Assembly: GCA_036560705.1 (NCBI GenBank) | Contig: DATBQR010000075.1 | Location: forward strand, 1 to 64,000 | Origin: RBG-16-66-20 sp036560705 | Lineage (GTDB): Bacteria; Pseudomonadota; Gammaproteobacteria; Burkholderiales; SG8-39 | Length of the DNA: 64,000 bases | Direction of reading: 5' to 3' | Shown here: piece by piece, positions 47,286-58,200 of the stretch | Layout: every line of letters starts with the position of its first letter | How positions within the stretch are numbered: the first letter of the stretch is position 1 | Position numbers and translations under genes: made by a program | The notes under the pieces: generated by a model | What the model was told of the DNA's origin: nothing | What the model saw: only the letters and a program-made list of their open reading frames with translations | The model's database searches: none

Positions 47286-48713
47286 TTATGCCTTTTGCTT
47301 GAGTATGTCCTGCGCCAGCTGCTTGCCCAGCTCGACGCCCCACTGGTCGAAGCTGTTGATGTTCCAGAGTACACCCTGGGTGAACACCTTGTGCTCGTAC
47401 GCCGCAATCAGCCGGCCGAGATTCCTTGCATTCAACCCCTCGAGGCAGAGGGTGCTGGAAGGACGGTTGCCGGGGTATTGGCGGTAGGGCGGCAGCGCCT
47501 GTCCCGCCGTCCCGAAGGCGAGCGCGCGCGACTGGGCCTCGGCGTTGGCGTCCAGCAGCGGATCTATCCCAGCCACCACGAAGTCCACCGGCACGATCTG
47601 CGTGCCCTGGTGCAGCAGTTGGTGGAAGGAATGCTGGCTCGCCGTGCCCTCGGCGCCCCACAGCACCGGCGCGGTGGCGTAGCCGGTCTCGCGCCCCTCG
47701 CGGTCCACGCGCTTGCCGTTCGATTCCATCTCGAGCTGCTGCAGGTACGCCGGCAGCAGCCGCAGCCCGTGGGCGTAGGGCAGCACCGCCTGCGTGGCGG
47801 CGCCGAGGAAATTGACGTTCCAGATTCCCAGCAGCGCCATCAACGCCGGAATGTTCCGTTCCGGGGGTTCACTCAGAAAATGCGCGTCGACCTCGCGCGC
47901 GCCCGCCAGGAATTCCGTGAAGGCGGCGGAGCCGATCGCGCACATCGCGCTGAACCCCGCGGCGGACCAGACCGAGTAGCGGCCGCCGACCCAGTCCCAC
48001 ATCGGCAGGATCTCGCTCGCGCCGAACTGCCTCGCGGCTTCCTGGTTGGCGGTGACCGCGTAAAGATTGGCTTTTCCTTTCAGAAATTCCTTTGCAATTT
48101 TTGCGTTCGAGATCGTTTCCTGCGTATCGAAGGTCTTTGAAACAACGACGAACAATGTCGAATCGGATCGCGCTCCCGCGAGCGCGCGCTCGAGTTCCCG
48201 CGGGTCGACGCCGGCGACGAAGCGCACGTCGGGCGCGCCCGCACCTTTCACGCATGCCAGTGCATCGGCGACCAGGCGCGGCCCGAGGTCCGAGCCGCCG
48301 GTGCCGAGATTGATGATGCGGTCGAACTTTTTCCCGGAAATTATTTTTTCCGAAAGTTCTTTCATCCTCCGGAGCGTGTCCCTTACTTCGGCGGGAGCGG
48401 CGTCGCCCGCGCGCAGCGCGGCATGTCCGGCAGCGCGGCCCTCGGTCGCATTGATCTTCTCGCCGGCGAAAAGCGCCGCGCGCCAGGCCTCGAAGCCGCG
48501 CTCGGCGGCGAGTTGCGCCAGCAGCGTCAGCGTCAGCGCGCCGACGCGCTGGCGCGAATAGTCCAGGCGAACGCCGGGCATCGCCGTTGCGAAGGCGGTG
48601 GCGCGCGCGGGGTCGTTGGCGAAAATCTCAACCAGCCGCGCGCCGCGCCAGTTCTCGGCGTGCGCCTCGAGCTTCTTCCACGCGGGACAGGCAGTGGGCG
48701 GGATGGTGTTCAT
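47286..48713 (-). CDS. pgi: Glucose-6-phosphate isomerase (compact form)
   Basis: 475 residues, about 75 shorter than the E. coli enzyme. SIS-fold signatures are intact: KFDRIINLGTGGSDLGPRLV, LFVVVSKTFDTQETISNAKI, FWDWVGG-type WDWVGGRYSVWSAAGFSAM, NVNFLGAATQAVLPYAHGLR, ESNGKRVDREG, VLWGAEGTASQHSFHQLLHQ and HKVFTQGVLWNINSFDQWGV (base Lys/His). The shortening is in the N-terminal arm and the loop before EGLNARN. ATG 48713 overlaps the glycosyltransferase stop by four bases. The frame continues far upstream, but that is inside the glycosyltransferase gene. Confidence 0.94.
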   Translation of the reverse strand: MNTIPPTACPAWKKLEAHAENWRGARLVEIFANDPARATAFATAMPGVRLDYSRQRVGALTLTLLAQLAAERGFEAWRAALFAGEKINATEGRAAGHAALRAGDAAPAEVRDTLRRMKELSEKIISGKKFDRIINLGTGGSDLGPRLVADALACVKGAGAPDVRFVAGVDPRELERALAGARSDSTLFVVVSKTFDTQETISNAKIAKEFLKGKANLYAVTANQEAARQFGASEILPMWDWVGGRYSVWSAAGFSAMCAIGSAAFTEFLAGAREVDAHFLSEPPERNIPALMALLGIWNVNFLGAATQAVLPYAHGLRLLPAYLQQLEMESNGKRVDREGRETGYATAPVLWGAEGTASQHSFHQLLHQGTQIVPVDFVVAGIDPLLDANAEAQSRALAFGTAGQALPPYRQYPGNRPSSTLCLEGLNARNLGRLIAAYEHKVFTQGVLWNINSFDQWGVELGKQLAQDILKQKA

Positions 48714-50353
48714 CCGGGCCCGTAACGATACAGGCGATAGCGCTCGCCGCGGTCGGCGGGACGGTTGGCCTCGGCCACTTTGCGCCAGCCAGGTCCCGGC
48801 GAATGCTCTTCTTTCGGGCTGCCCTGAACGATCAGGTAACGGCAGGCAGGAGCCGCAGCGCCTGACGCCGCGGCTGGCGACTTCGCTCGCCAAGGTGTCG
48901 TCACGATGCCGGCGTGGTAGCTGAGCGCGGCGCGCTGCGGCGCGGCGAGTTCGCTCTGCGCGATGCAGCCGGGCGCGGCCGGCAGCGCGGCCTTCAGATG
49001 CAGGGCCACGCCGCGGTAGCTCTTGATGTGGTCCGCCCACGGCATCCACAGCGTGGCGAAGCAGCCCCACAGCAGGGCGGTGCCGGCGGCCCAGCGCGTC
49101 ACGCCGCGCGTAGGCGAGGGCGCCGAGAAGAACGCCAGGTAGAGCCAGCCCGCGGTCAGCGCGAGCGCGACGGCGAAATGCAGCGGCTCGAACTGCGGCA
49201 GGTAGCCGGGCGAAGTCTTGGCGAAGTTGTTGGCGATCTTCGGCGGCACGCCGGTCACCATCGCCGCGTAGCCCAGCCAGATCAGGCCGGCGAAGAAGGA
49301 AAAGGTCATGACGCCGAACCAGTCGAGCGCGTTGGCCGCGCCGCGCCGCAGGCGCGCCACCCCGTGCGCGCCCAGCAGCGCGAGCGGCGCGAGCAGCACG
49401 ATGACGTTGATGTCCTGCTGCGGCCCGAGCCAGGCGATGGCGAGCAGGCCGAACAGCGCCGCGGCGAGCGGCACGAACACGCGCGGCGTCCGCCATTCGC
49501 GGCGCAGGGTCCACGCCGACCAGGCCGCGACCGGCCAGGCGGGCCAGGCGAACCAGCTGGCGGTGGACAGGTAGTAGCGCAGGTTTTCGCCGAACCCGCC
49601 GCGCGGGCGCGTCGCCTCCAGCCACCAGGCCTGCGCCAGCTCGGGTGAGCGCAGCCACAGCACGAGCGGCCAGGACAGGGCGAAGAGCGCGAACACGACG
49701 GCAGCGACGCCGAGGAACAGCGGCGCTTTCGGCGTGCGCCACTTGTCGCAGACCGCGTGCGCGAGGACGGCGACCGCGCCCAGCACCGCCGGCACCAGGG
49801 GCCCGTTCGCGAGAAACGCGCAGCCGAGCGCCGCGCCGAAGCCGAGGCCCGCCTTGAGCGGCCTGCGTTCGGCATGAATCAGGAAATTCAGCGACGCGCA
49901 CAGCGCCGCAAGCGAAGCGAGGTCGGGCACCGCCTCGTGCGCATGGATCATCAGGCCGACCGAGCCGATGAGCAGCAGCGTCGCGCTCGCGCCCGCCGCC
50001 CGCGGCTTGTCCGGCGCCGTATGCCGCGCGGCCAGGTAGATGAACCAGAGCGCGGCCATCATCGACACGCCGCTCGCCAGGCGCACCGCGTTGTGCAGGC
50101 TGAGCGCCCAGCCCAGTAGCTTGACGAAGGCGAGGGCGAGCCAGTGGAACAGCGGCGGATCTTCGAGGTAAGCCTCGCCGGCGATGCGCGGCACCACCCA
50201 GTCGCCCGAGAGGTGCATCTGGTTGACGATCTCGATGGCGATCACGTCGAACGCGCGCCAGGGGTCGTGCCCGACCAGGCCCGGCGCGACGAACGCCAGG
50301 GCGATGAGGACTAAAACGGCATGCGTGGGCGGTAAAGCAAGGCGGGGCAGCAT
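48710..50353 (-). CDS. Glycosyltransferase family 39/ArnT-like membrane protein
   Basis: 547 residues with 11-12 membrane helices. Near the N-terminus FVAPGLVGHDPWRAFDVIAI and SGDWVVPRIAGEAYLEDPPL, FHWLALAF match the first periplasmic loop of ArnT/PMT-type enzymes, with the catalytic Asp in GHDPWR and the E-x-P-P element. They move sugars from polyprenyl phosphates to lipid A or proteins. The C-terminal soluble part (residues ~430-547) is short. Acceptor unknown. Followed by pgi with a four-base overlap. LpxR-like lipid A modification at 4304 is the only other lipid A gene seen. Confidence 0.82.
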   Translation of the reverse strand: MLPRLALPPTHAVLVLIALAFVAPGLVGHDPWRAFDVIAIEIVNQMHLSGDWVVPRIAGEAYLEDPPLFHWLALAFVKLLGWALSLHNAVRLASGVSMMAALWFIYLAARHTAPDKPRAAGASATLLLIGSVGLMIHAHEAVPDLASLAALCASLNFLIHAERRPLKAGLGFGAALGCAFLANGPLVPAVLGAVAVLAHAVCDKWRTPKAPLFLGVAAVVFALFALSWPLVLWLRSPELAQAWWLEATRPRGGFGENLRYYLSTASWFAWPAWPVAAWSAWTLRREWRTPRVFVPLAAALFGLLAIAWLGPQQDINVIVLLAPLALLGAHGVARLRRGAANALDWFGVMTFSFFAGLIWLGYAAMVTGVPPKIANNFAKTSPGYLPQFEPLHFAVALALTAGWLYLAFFSAPSPTRGVTRWAAGTALLWGCFATLWMPWADHIKSYRGVALHLKAALPAAPGCIAQSELAAPQRAALSYHAGIVTTPWRAKSPAAASGAAAPACRYLIVQGSPKEEHSPGPGWRKVAEANRPADRGERYRLYRYGPG

Positions 50354-50366
50354 GGTCCCGGGCCCC

Positions 50367-50385
50367 CGGGGCGTACTGCCCCGGA
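50367..50385. terminator. Hairpin between rpmE2 and the glycosyltransferase gene
   Basis: CCGGGGC-GTACT-GCCCCGG is a perfect 7-bp stem with a 5-base loop in the 36-base gap after rpmE2. There is no T-run on either strand, so it may be a weak or Rho-assisted terminator, or a structure occluding the glycosyltransferase start, which is only 14 bases away. Confidence 0.4.
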
Positions 50386-50389
50386 CCTC

Positions 50390-50650
50390 TTACGCGGGCG
50401 TTTTCTTGGTGTAGCGGCGCTTGAACTTCTCGACCCGGCCGGCGGTGTCCATGATCTTCTGCTTGCCGGTGTAGTGCGGGTGGGACTCGGAGGAGATCTC
50501 GACCTTGACGACCGGATATTCCTTGCCGTCGGTCCACTTCATCTTCTCGCGGCCCTTGGTGTCGATGACGGCGCGGGTGAGAAAGGAATGGTTGGCAGCG
50601 GTGTCATGGAAGATCACCGGCTGATAGTCGGGGTGGATTCCGGGTTTCAT
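50390..50650 (-). CDS. rpmE2: 50S ribosomal protein bL31 type B (zinc-free)
   Basis: 86 residues. MKPGIHPDYQPVIFHDTAAN, FLTRAVIDTKGREKMKWTDG, KEYPVVKVEISSESHPHYTG, KQKIMDTAGRVEKFKRRY is the type B pattern. There is no Cys anywhere, so it lacks the zinc knuckle of type A L31; in enteric bacteria type B is a zinc-starvation paralogue, but in many betaproteobacteria it is the only copy. It follows rho by 45 bases with its own likely -10 box. Confidence 0.96.
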   Translation of the reverse strand: MKPGIHPDYQPVIFHDTAANHSFLTRAVIDTKGREKMKWTDGKEYPVVKVEISSESHPHYTGKQKIMDTAGRVEKFKRRYTKKTPA

Positions 50651-50681
50651 ATTGTTCGCGTTTTCTGTAGGAAAGCTATTG

Positions 50682-50687
50682 ATTATA
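50682..50687 (-). promoter_or_regulatory. Extended -10 box for rpmE2
   Basis: On the minus strand TGTATAAT (TATAAT at 50687-50682) lies 32-37 bases before the rpmE2 ATG, with no clear -35 box. The surrounding TTGAT-TATAC-ATCAA is palindromic and could be an operator. Confidence 0.5.
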
Positions 50688-50695
50688 CATCAAAA

Positions 50696-51961
<1,266 letters not shown>

Positions 51962-52139
51962 GTGGTCGGCTTTGCTGCGAGGTGTTGATTGATGCGTAAA
52001 TGGAATGCGGCCTGTACTGCTGCCGTATTCTTCTGGGAGGAAGATGCGCTTGACCCTGCGCCGGGGTGAGAAGTTATGACTTCAACTTCGCCGCGCCGTC
52101 GTCCAATCCGGCGCGGTTACGGCTCAAAGGGTAGGGCGT

Positions 52140-52469
52140 TTAGATATTGCTGTCAAGGAACGCGGTGAGCTGGGATTTGGAAAGCGCGCCGACTTTGGTG
52201 GCCTCGACGTTGCCGTTCTTGAACAGCATCAGGGTAGGGATGCCGCGGATGCCGAACTTGGCCGGCGTGGTCTGGTTTTCGTCGACGTTGATTTTGGCGA
52301 TCTTCAGGCGGCCGCCGTATTCCTGGGCCACCGCCTCGAGGATGGGGGCGATCGACTTGCAGGGGCCGCACCATTCGGCCCAGTAATCCACCAGCACCGG
52401 CACATCCGACTTCAGGACCTCCGGCTCGAAACTGTCGTCCGTCACATGCTGAATACCTGGACCGCTCAT
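52140..52469 (-). CDS. trxA: Thioredoxin 1
   Basis: 109 residues with the redox motif YWAEWCGPCKSIAP (Cys at about 33 and 36), DENQTTPAKFGIRGIPTLML (cis-Pro) and FKNGNVEATKVGALSKSQL. Cytoplasmic disulfide reductase and likely electron donor to the NrdAB reductase in this window. Sits upstream of rho, the usual trxA-rho arrangement, and is divergent from fdxA with a 111-base gap. Confidence 0.96.
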   Translation of the reverse strand: MSGPGIQHVTDDSFEPEVLKSDVPVLVDYWAEWCGPCKSIAPILEAVAQEYGGRLKIAKINVDENQTTPAKFGIRGIPTLMLFKNGNVEATKVGALSKSQLTAFLDSNI

Positions 52470-52580
52470 GGCACCTCTTTTTCGGGGGGGGGTAATGCAG
52501 GAGCCCGTATTATGAGGCTTGCAGCAGCCTTGCAGGCATGCCTATGCTAAACTGTTGATTCAAATAAACTTATAGTAACA

Positions 52581-52904
52581 ATGGCCTACATCGTCACCGA
52601 GTCCTGCATTAAGTGCAAGTACACCGACTGCGTCGATGTCTGCCCGGTGGATTGCTTCCGGGAGGGTCCCAACATGCTGGTCATCGACCCCGAGGAATGC
52701 ATCGACTGCACCCTGTGCGTGGCCGAATGCCCGGTCGAAGCCATTTTCGCCGAGGACGACGTGCCGGACGCCCAGCGCGAATGGATCCCCCTCAACAAGG
52801 AACTGGCGGCGCTATGGAGGCCGATCATCGAGCGCAAGCCCGGGCCCCCCGACGCCGACGCCTGGGCGAAGGTCAAGGAAAAAAAGAGCCTGCTGGAGCG
52901 CTGA
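52581..52904 (+). CDS. fdxA: 7Fe-8S (3Fe-4S/4Fe-4S) ferredoxin FdxA
   Basis: 107 residues. The first cluster region CIKCKYTDCVDVCPVDCF has the Cys spacing of the 3Fe-4S/4Fe-4S type, the second CIDCTLCVAECPVEAIF the 4Fe-4S type. The C-terminal extension (EWIPLNKELAALWRPIIERK, PGPPDADAWAKVK) is characteristic of the Azotobacter FdI/FdxA family. Small cytoplasmic electron carrier. The stop shares one base with the next ATG (TGATG). Confidence 0.95.
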   Translation: MAYIVTESCIKCKYTDCVDVCPVDCFREGPNMLVIDPEECIDCTLCVAECPVEAIFAEDDVPDAQREWIPLNKELAALWRPIIERKPGPPDADAWAKVKEKKSLLER

Positions 52905-53479
52905 TGCGGCCGTTCCTCGGGATCTTCTTCTCTTTTTTCCTCATCGGAAGCTGTTCCGCCCAGGCAAATCCCCTGAGCGTCCTCGGCAAGGTCGTCACGA
53001 CTTCCATGGACGTCCGCACCAAGGCCGAAGTCACGGCCGACGCGGAGATCGGCGCCGGAGCGTCCAGGCGGCTGCTGGACGACAGGCAGGCCGAATGGGC
53101 CGGCGTCTCGGTGCTGGTGTTCGCGCAGCACGTGGTGCTCGCCGGCGCGGTCAAATCCGCGGAGGTGAAAAAACGCGTGGAGGAGGCCGTGCTGCGCGAC
53201 AAGCGCATCCGCTCGCTGAAAAATGAGCTGCTGGTCGGCGACGGCGGCAACTTCGTGAGGGATACCGCGCTGGAAGCGCAGATCAACGCCGCGCTGACCG
53301 CGGCGCAAGGCGTCGCCTCGGTCAACATGCGCTGGAGCGCCACCGGCGGCCGCGTGGTGCTGATGGGTGTCGCCCGCTCGCGACAGGAAGCGGGCGTTGC
53401 GCTGCAGAAAATCCGCGCCTTGAACGGCGTGCGCGGCGTGAAGTCGGATCTGCGCGTCGTGGCGGCGGCGAAAAAATAG
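52904..53479 (+). CDS. Periplasmic BON-domain protein
   Basis: 191 residues. Signal peptide MRPFLGIFFSFFLIGSCSAQ; the Cys could be a lipobox (IGSC) but the -2 Gly is atypical. Two BON-type repeats follow: residues ~60-120 (VSVLVFAQHVVLAGAVKSAE, VKKRVEEAVLRDKRIRS) and ~125-188 (ALEAQINAALTAAQGVASVN, GRVVLMGVARSRQEAGVAL). BON domains bind phospholipid or peptidoglycan surfaces in envelope-stress proteins such as OsmY and DolP. Translationally coupled to fdxA although they act in different compartments. Confidence 0.8.
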   Translation: MRPFLGIFFSFFLIGSCSAQANPLSVLGKVVTTSMDVRTKAEVTADAEIGAGASRRLLDDRQAEWAGVSVLVFAQHVVLAGAVKSAEVKKRVEEAVLRDKRIRSLKNELLVGDGGNFVRDTALEAQINAALTAAQGVASVNMRWSATGGRVVLMGVARSRQEAGVALQKIRALNGVRGVKSDLRVVAAAKK

Positions 53480-53527
53480 TGAAACACCGGTAACTCCGGC
53501 GTCATTTCGCTGTTCTAAGCTGCTCCG

Positions 53528-53767
53528 ATGGACAAGCCCGAACTCGCCTTCACCGCCGTGTTCCTCAAGGGCAAGCACGGCTATACCGGCTTCGTCGAAG
53601 AGCTGCCCGGCGTCAACGCGCAGGGCCAGACCATCGACGAAACCCGCGCCAATCTGCAGCGTCTGGCGGCGGTGGTGTTCAATGAAGAGCGCCTGCAGGC
53701 CGAGGAGCTGCTGGAGGGCAAGGAAGTGGTGCGCGAGCGTTTCCGCGTCCTCGTGCCGAGGATCTGA
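53528..53767 (+). CDS. HicB-like protein without adjacent HicA
   Basis: 79 residues: ELAFTAVFLKGKHGYTGFVE, ELPGVNAQGQTIDETRANLQ, RLAAVVFNEERLQAEELLEG. This is the partial RNase H-like fold of HicB antitoxins (GYTGFVEELPGVNAQG is the hallmark). There is no C-terminal ribbon-helix-helix or HTH domain. No HicA toxin (small double-stranded RNA-binding-like protein) is found on either side: fdxA/BON lie upstream and the efflux adaptor downstream. So it is a solitary HicB homologue. Confidence 0.78.
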   Translation: MDKPELAFTAVFLKGKHGYTGFVEELPGVNAQGQTIDETRANLQRLAAVVFNEERLQAEELLEGKEVVRERFRVLVPRI

Positions 53768-53854
53768 TGTTTCCGTAACATCCGCTTACATGCTGGATTT
53801 TCGCCCCTGCGCCTTACAGGTTATAAACAGGGTATCGGGGAGCGGAAATCGACC

Positions 53855-55219
53855 ATGAAGCCGGCACTTACCTGGATCCTTGCGCTAGCTGTCGCCGCCG
53901 CCGCGGCGGGAGCGGCCTACTACTACATCTACCTGCCTCGCGCTGCGGAGGCGCAGGCCAAGCCGGGCAAAGGCGGCTTCGGCAAGGGCGGCGCCAACGT
54001 GCCCGTGGTGGCGGCCGCGGCGACCACCGCCGACGTGCCCGTGCTGCTCGACGGCCTCGGCTCGGTGACGCCGGTCGCCACGGTCACCGTGCGCAGCCGC
54101 GTCGACGGCGAACTGGTGAAGATCCTGTTTCGCGAGGGCCAGATCGTGCGCGCCGGGGACCTGCTCGCCGAGCTCGACCCCCGCCCCTACGCGGCGGCGC
54201 TCGCGCAGGCCGAGGCGCAGCACGCGCGCGATACCGCGCTGCTGAAGAACGCGCAGCTGGATCTCGAGCGCTACAAGACCCTGTTCCAGCAGGACTCGGT
54301 CGCCAAGCAGCAGCTCGACACGCAGGAATCGCTGGTGCGCCAGACCGAAGCGACGGTGCAGATGGACCGCGCGGCCGCCGACACCGCCCGCCTGCAGCTC
54401 ACCTACAGCCGCATCACCGCGCCGGTCGGCGGGCGCCTCGGCCTGCGCCAGGTGGACCTCGGCAACATCGTGCACGCGGGCGACGCCAACGGCCTGGTGG
54501 TGATCACGCAGCTGCAGCCGATCACGGTGATCTTCACCATCCCCGAGGACAGCCTGCCGCCGGTGATGAAGAAACTTCAGGCGGGCGAGAAGCTGCCGGT
54601 CACCGCCTTCGACCGCTCCGGCAAGACCCAGGTCGCCGCCGGTTCGCTGCTCACCGTGGACAACCAGATCGACCCGACCACCGGCACGGTCAAGCTGAAG
54701 GCGCAGTTCAGCAACGACGACCTCGCCCTGTTCCCCAGCCAGTTCGTCAACGTGCGCATGCTCGTCGACACCAAGGCGGGCGCGACCGTGGTGCCGTCCG
54801 CCGCCGTGCAGCGCGGCACGCCGGGAACCTTCGTCTACGCGGTGGACCCGGCGACCAAGGCGGTCAGCGTGCGCAAGGTGAAGCTGGGACCGGCGCAGGG
54901 CGAAATGACTTCCATCGAGAGCGGCATTGCGCCCGGCACGCTGGTGGTGGTGGACGGCGCCGACAAGCTGCGCGAAGGCGCGCTGGTCGAAATGGTGGTG
55001 CGCGACACCTCCCCGCCGAAGGACGTGGGCCGCCGCAAGGGCGCCGACAAGGGTGCCGACAAGGGTGCCGACGCGGGGACCCCCGAAGAGCGGCTGAAGC
55101 GCTGGCAGGAGCTGAATGCGCGCATCGACAAGGGCGAATTCGGGGAAGAGATAAAAAAGCTCCCCGAGGAAGAGCGCAAGCAGCGCATGCGGGAACTGCG
55201 CAAGCAGAAGCAGCAGTAA
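53855..55219 (+). CDS. RND efflux periplasmic adaptor (MdtA-like)
   Basis: 454 residues. N-terminal signal/anchor (LTWILALAVAAAAAGAAYYY), then biotinyl-lipoyl halves around a coiled-coil hairpin (about 100-185; VTVRSRVDGELVKILFREGQ, LAELDPRPYAAALAQAEAQH; KQQLDTQESLVRQTEATVQM), a beta-barrel (ITVIFTIPEDSLPPVMKKLQ) and a membrane-proximal domain. An unusual C-terminal tail from ~388 has three 12-bp in-frame repeats coding KGAD (55037-55072) followed by a charged helix EERLKRWQELNARIDKGEFG. Adaptor of the efflux operon, 34 bases before the first permease gene. Confidence 0.92.
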   Translation: MKPALTWILALAVAAAAAGAAYYYIYLPRAAEAQAKPGKGGFGKGGANVPVVAAAATTADVPVLLDGLGSVTPVATVTVRSRVDGELVKILFREGQIVRAGDLLAELDPRPYAAALAQAEAQHARDTALLKNAQLDLERYKTLFQQDSVAKQQLDTQESLVRQTEATVQMDRAAADTARLQLTYSRITAPVGGRLGLRQVDLGNIVHAGDANGLVVITQLQPITVIFTIPEDSLPPVMKKLQAGEKLPVTAFDRSGKTQVAAGSLLTVDNQIDPTTGTVKLKAQFSNDDLALFPSQFVNVRMLVDTKAGATVVPSAAVQRGTPGTFVYAVDPATKAVSVRKVKLGPAQGEMTSIESGIAPGTLVVVDGADKLREGALVEMVVRDTSPPKDVGRRKGADKGADKGADAGTPEERLKRWQELNARIDKGEFGEEIKKLPEEERKQRMRELRKQKQQ

Positions 55220-55253
55220 CCGGCCGCAGCAGCCTCGCCGCAGCGACGCCCAA

Positions 55254-58200
55254 GTGAATCCTTCCCGCCCGTTCATCCTCCGGCCGGTGGCGACATCGCT
55301 GTTCATGCTCGCCATCCTGCTGTCGGGCATCGTCGCGTATCGCCTGTTGCCGATCTCCGCGCTGCCGGAGGTGGATTACCCGACCATCCAGGTGGTGACG
55401 CTGTACCCGGGCGCGAGCCCCGACGTGATGACCTCTTCGGTCACCGCGCCGCTGGAGCGCCAGTTCGGCCAGATGCCCGGGCTGAACCAGATGTCCTCGA
55501 CCAGTTCCGGCGGGGCGTCGGTGATCACCCTGCAGTTCTCGCTCGAGCTGAGCCTGGATGTCGCCGAACAGGAGGTGCAGGCGGCGATCAACGCCTCGGG
55601 CTCCTTCCTGCCCTCCGACCTGCCGGTGCCGCCGATCTACAACAAGGTGAACCCGGCGGACGCGCCCATCCTCACGCTGGCGGTGATGTCGAAGACGATG
55701 CCGCTGCCCAAGCTGCAGAACCTCGTGGACACGCGCGTGGCGCAGAAAATTTCGCAGCTGCCGGGCGTCGGCCTGGTGGCGATCGCCGGCGGCCAGCGGC
55801 CCGCGGTGCGCATCCGGGCGAACCCGAAGGCGCTGGCCGCCTACGGCCTGTCGCTCGACGATTTGCGCGTCGCCATCGGCGCCGCCAACGTCAACCAGGC
55901 CAAGGGGAGCTTCGACGGTCCGGCGCGCGCCTCCACCATCGACGCCAACGACCAGCTGAAGTCGGCCGACGAGTACCGCAACCTGATCATCGCCTACAAG
56001 GCCGGCCGGCCGATCCGCCTGACCGACGTGGCGGTGGCGGTGGACGACGCCGAGAACGTGCGCCTCGCGGCCTGGGCCAACCAATCGGCCGCGGTGCTGG
56101 TCAACATCCAGCGCCAGCCCGGCTCCAACGTGATCGAGGTCGTCGACCGCATCCAGAAGCTGCTGCCGCAGCTGCGCGCTTCGCTGCCCGGCTCGGCGGA
56201 ACTGAGCCTGCTCTCGGACCGCACCAACACCATCCGCGCCTCGGTGCGCGACGTCAAGATCGAGCTGGCGATCGCCATCGCGCTGGTGGTGATGGTGATC
56301 TTCCTTTTCCTGCGCAACGCGGCGGCGACCGCGATCCCGAGCGTGGCGGTGCCGCTGTCGCTGGTGGGCACCTTCGGCGTCATGTACCTGGCCGGCTTTT
56401 CCATCAACAACCTGACCCTGATGGCGCTCACCATCGCCACCGGCTTCGTGGTGGACGACGCCATCGTGGTGATCGAGAACATCGCGCGCTACATCGAGCA
56501 GGGCGATCCGCCGCTGGAAGCGGCGCTGAAGGGCTCCGAGCAGATCGGCTTCACCATCATCTCGCTGACGGTGTCATTGATAGCCGTGCTGATCCCGCTC
56601 CTCTTCATGGGCGAGGTGGTGGGGCGCCTGTTCCGCGAGTTCGCCATCACGCTGGCGGTCGCCATCCTCATTTCGGCGCTGGTGTCGCTCACGCTCACGC
56701 CGATGATGTGCGCGCGCTTCCTGCACCACACCCCGGAGGAAAAGCAGGGGCGCTTCTTCCGCGCCACCGGCGCCTTCTTCGAGAGCGTGATCGCGCGCTA
56801 CGGCGTGATGCTCGACTGGGTGCTCGAGCGCCAGCGCGCCACGCTGTGGGTGGCGCTCGGCACCATGGCGCTCACCGCGCTGCTCTACATCTTCATCCCC
56901 AAGGGCTTTTTCCCGGTGCAGGACACCGGCCTGATCCAGGGCATCTCGGAGGCGCCGCAGTCGATCTCCTACGCGGCGATGGCCGAGCGCCAGCAGGCGC
57001 TCGCGCGCATCGTGCTGCAGGATCCCGCGGTGGACAGCCTGTCTTCCTACATCGGCGTCGACGGCGTCAACACCACGTTGAACAGCGGCCGCATGCTGAT
57101 CAACCTGAAGCCGCTGGAGCAGCGCGACACCAACGCGCTCGGCGTGATCCGGCGCCTGCAGGCGAGCATCGCCAAGGTCGAGGGCATCACGCTCTACATG
57201 CAGCCGGTGCAGGACCTGACCATCGAGGACCGCGTCAGCCGCACGCAGTACCAGTTCACCGTCGAGGACGCCAATCCGGACGAGCTCTCGCTGTGGGTGC
57301 CCAAGCTGGTCGAGCGCCTGCGCCAGCTGCCGCAGCTGGCGGACGTCGCCAGCGACCTGCAGGACCAGGGCCTGCAGGCCTACGTCGACATCGACCGCGA
57401 CACCGCGGCGCGCCTCGGGGTCACCACCGGCGCGATCGACAACGCGCTCTACAACGCCTTCGGCCAGCGGCTCATTTCGACCATCTTCACGCAGACCAGC
57501 CAGTACCGCGTGGTGCTGGAAGTCCCGCCCGAGGACCAGAAGGGGCCGGCGGCGCTCGACGACCTGTACGTCGATTCGACCACCAGCGGGCTGGTGCGGC
57601 TGAACGCGGTGGCGAAGGTGACCGAGAAATTCACTCCGCTGGTGGTCAACCACCTGGGCCAGTTCCCCGCGGCGACCGTCTCCTTCAACCTCGGCCGGAA
57701 GGGAAATGCGGGCGCCTCGCTCGGCGACGCGGTGGAGCAGATCAGCGCGGCGGCGGCGGAGATCAAGCTGCCGATCAGCGCGCAGCTGCGCTTCCAGGGC
57801 GCGGCGCTCGCCTTCCAGGCCTCGCTCACCAACACGCTGCTGCTGATCCTCGCCGCGATCGTCACCATGTACATCGTGCTGGGCGTGCTCTACGAGAGCT
57901 ACATCCACCCGGTGACGATCCTCTCGACGCTGCCCTCGGCCGGCGTCGGCGCGCTGCTGGCGTTGATCATTTCGGGCCACGACCTCGACATCATCGCCAT
58001 CATCGGCATCATCCTGCTGATCGGCATCGTCAAGAAGAACGCCATCATGATGATCGACTTCGCGCTGCACGCCGAGAGGAACGAGGGCAAGAACCCGCGC
58101 GAGGCGATCCGCCAGGCCTGCCTGCTGCGCTTCCGGCCGATCCTCATGACGACCATGGCGGCGCTGCTCGCGGCGCTGCCGCTCATGCTCGGCACCGGCG

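Noticed and set aside
48714..50537. Upstream in-frame extension of pgi by about 600 codons
   Set aside because: It runs through the ArnT-like glycosyltransferase gene in another frame; the pgi family start is the ATG at 48713.
53528..53854. A complete HicAB toxin-antitoxin locus
   Set aside because: Only the HicB-like gene is present; no HicA-sized basic protein lies on either strand around it.
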